Source: Sulfurovum sp. (GTDB lineage Bacteria > Campylobacterota > Campylobacteria > Campylobacterales > Sulfurovaceae). From it: DNA of 58,248 nt. Below are positions 57,648 to 58,248 of the stretch, one piece after another (positions within the stretch are counted from its first letter, which is position 1; the number at the start of each line of letters is the position of its first letter). Both the position numbers and the translations under genes were made by a program. The notes beneath the pieces are model-generated. The model was not told where the DNA came from. It saw nothing but the letters and a program-made list of their open reading frames with translations, and ran no database searches. Location: positions 1-58,248 of the forward strand of contig JALUYL010000048.1 of NCBI GenBank assembly GCA_027012955.1. The letters are read 5' to 3'.

Positions 57648-58046
57648 ATGTTTTTAAACAGATTAAAGAAAAAAGAGAAAATAGCTTTTTTAGAGTTAGC
57701 TCATCATATTGCAAGAAGTGATGATGATTTTAGTGAAGACCAAAAAATAATTATTGAAAAATACTGTATGGAGATGCAGATAGATGACATTGATTATGAT
57801 GAAGAGAACTTTGATATCTATAATACACTTGATAATATAAAAAGTGAACAAAGCAGAAAAATTGTATTGCTTGAGATTATGGCTTTAATTTACTCAGATA
57901 ATTTTTTACATGAAGAGGAGAGAAAAGTACTTGAAAAGGTTCTTGAAGAGTTTGACTTAAACTACAATCTGTCTATTGTGTATACAGAATGGGCTAAGAC
58001 AATGCTATCTCTTTACAAGCAAGGTAATGCCTTGATAAACTTATAG
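57648..58046 (+). CDS. TerB-like helical protein
   Basis: LELAHHIARSDDDFSEDQKIIIEKYCMEM...IALIYSDNFLHEEERKVLEKVLEEF pattern of TerB-like domains. Confidence 0.6.
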   Translation: MFLNRLKKKEKIAFLELAHHIARSDDDFSEDQKIIIEKYCMEMQIDDIDYDEENFDIYNTLDNIKSEQSRKIVLLEIMALIYSDNFLHEEERKVLEKVLEEFDLNYNLSIVYTEWAKTMLSLYKQGNALINL

Positions 58047-58248
58047 GTTGTTAATATGTCCAAATTAGATAAAAAGCATAAATACATTTCAAAAAAAGAG
58101 AAAGAAACAATACAAACACTCCAGAGCCACTTGCAAATTCAAACCCACCCAAGTGACTAATTTTTCCTCATAGTAATTTTTGAGCTTAAAAAAATCATTA
58201 CAAGGTAAAATCTCTGATATTCTACCTCTAATTTGCTAATTATCTATA

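Noticed and set aside
58056-58160. 34-aa ORF at the right edge (MSKLDKKHKYISKKEKETIQTLQSHLQIQTHPSD)
   Set aside because: Too short and without a family or conservation evidence to call.
1-58248. tRNA or rRNA genes
   Set aside because: I saw no convincing cloverleaf or rRNA sequence on reading; a tRNAscan-SE/Infernal run would be decisive.

Overview
This 58.2-kb window looks like a Campylobacterota (Epsilonproteobacteria, Sulfurovum/Sulfurimonas-like) chromosome; the assignment is inferred from protein style and the napAGHBFLD gene order with no napC. Housekeeping genes (rpmE, rsmI, rlmB, hom, trxAB, dapB, purF, hisIE, ilvE, rpsB-tsf, prfB, panC) are interleaved with a denitrification block (norCB, Crp/Fnr regulator, porin, nap operon) and several accessory patches. 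The accessory patches are: the end of a Wadjet JetD-like protein at the left edge; a Fic + C5-methyltransferase/GIY-YIG nuclease + AbiEii-like patch at 6.3-10.9 kb; an Eco47II-type R-M system at 41-43 kb; and a toxin-antitoxin/repeat/TerB-like patch at 54-58 kb. The less obvious signals are: (i) an AT-armed operator-like motif (AAAAATATGACAATATGACA-ATTTTT) upstream of both cytosine-methyltransferase genes and an ORF6N gene; (ii) five TTGAT-N4-ATCAA boxes that outline an anaerobic/NO regulon, one of them in the regulator's own 5' UTR; (iii) several families of dispersed palindromic repeats, one forming the 3' end of a CDS and recurring in the rpsB leader; (iv) a higBA cassette between perfect 122-bp direct repeats, with a repeat-derived ORF overlapping higB; (v) an exported protein made of LEA-like 11-residue repeats; (vi) a three-heme NapB fusion; and (vii) an S2 protein with an added C-terminal helix-hairpin-helix-like domain. 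No searches or folding programs were run. Family names come from recognised motifs.
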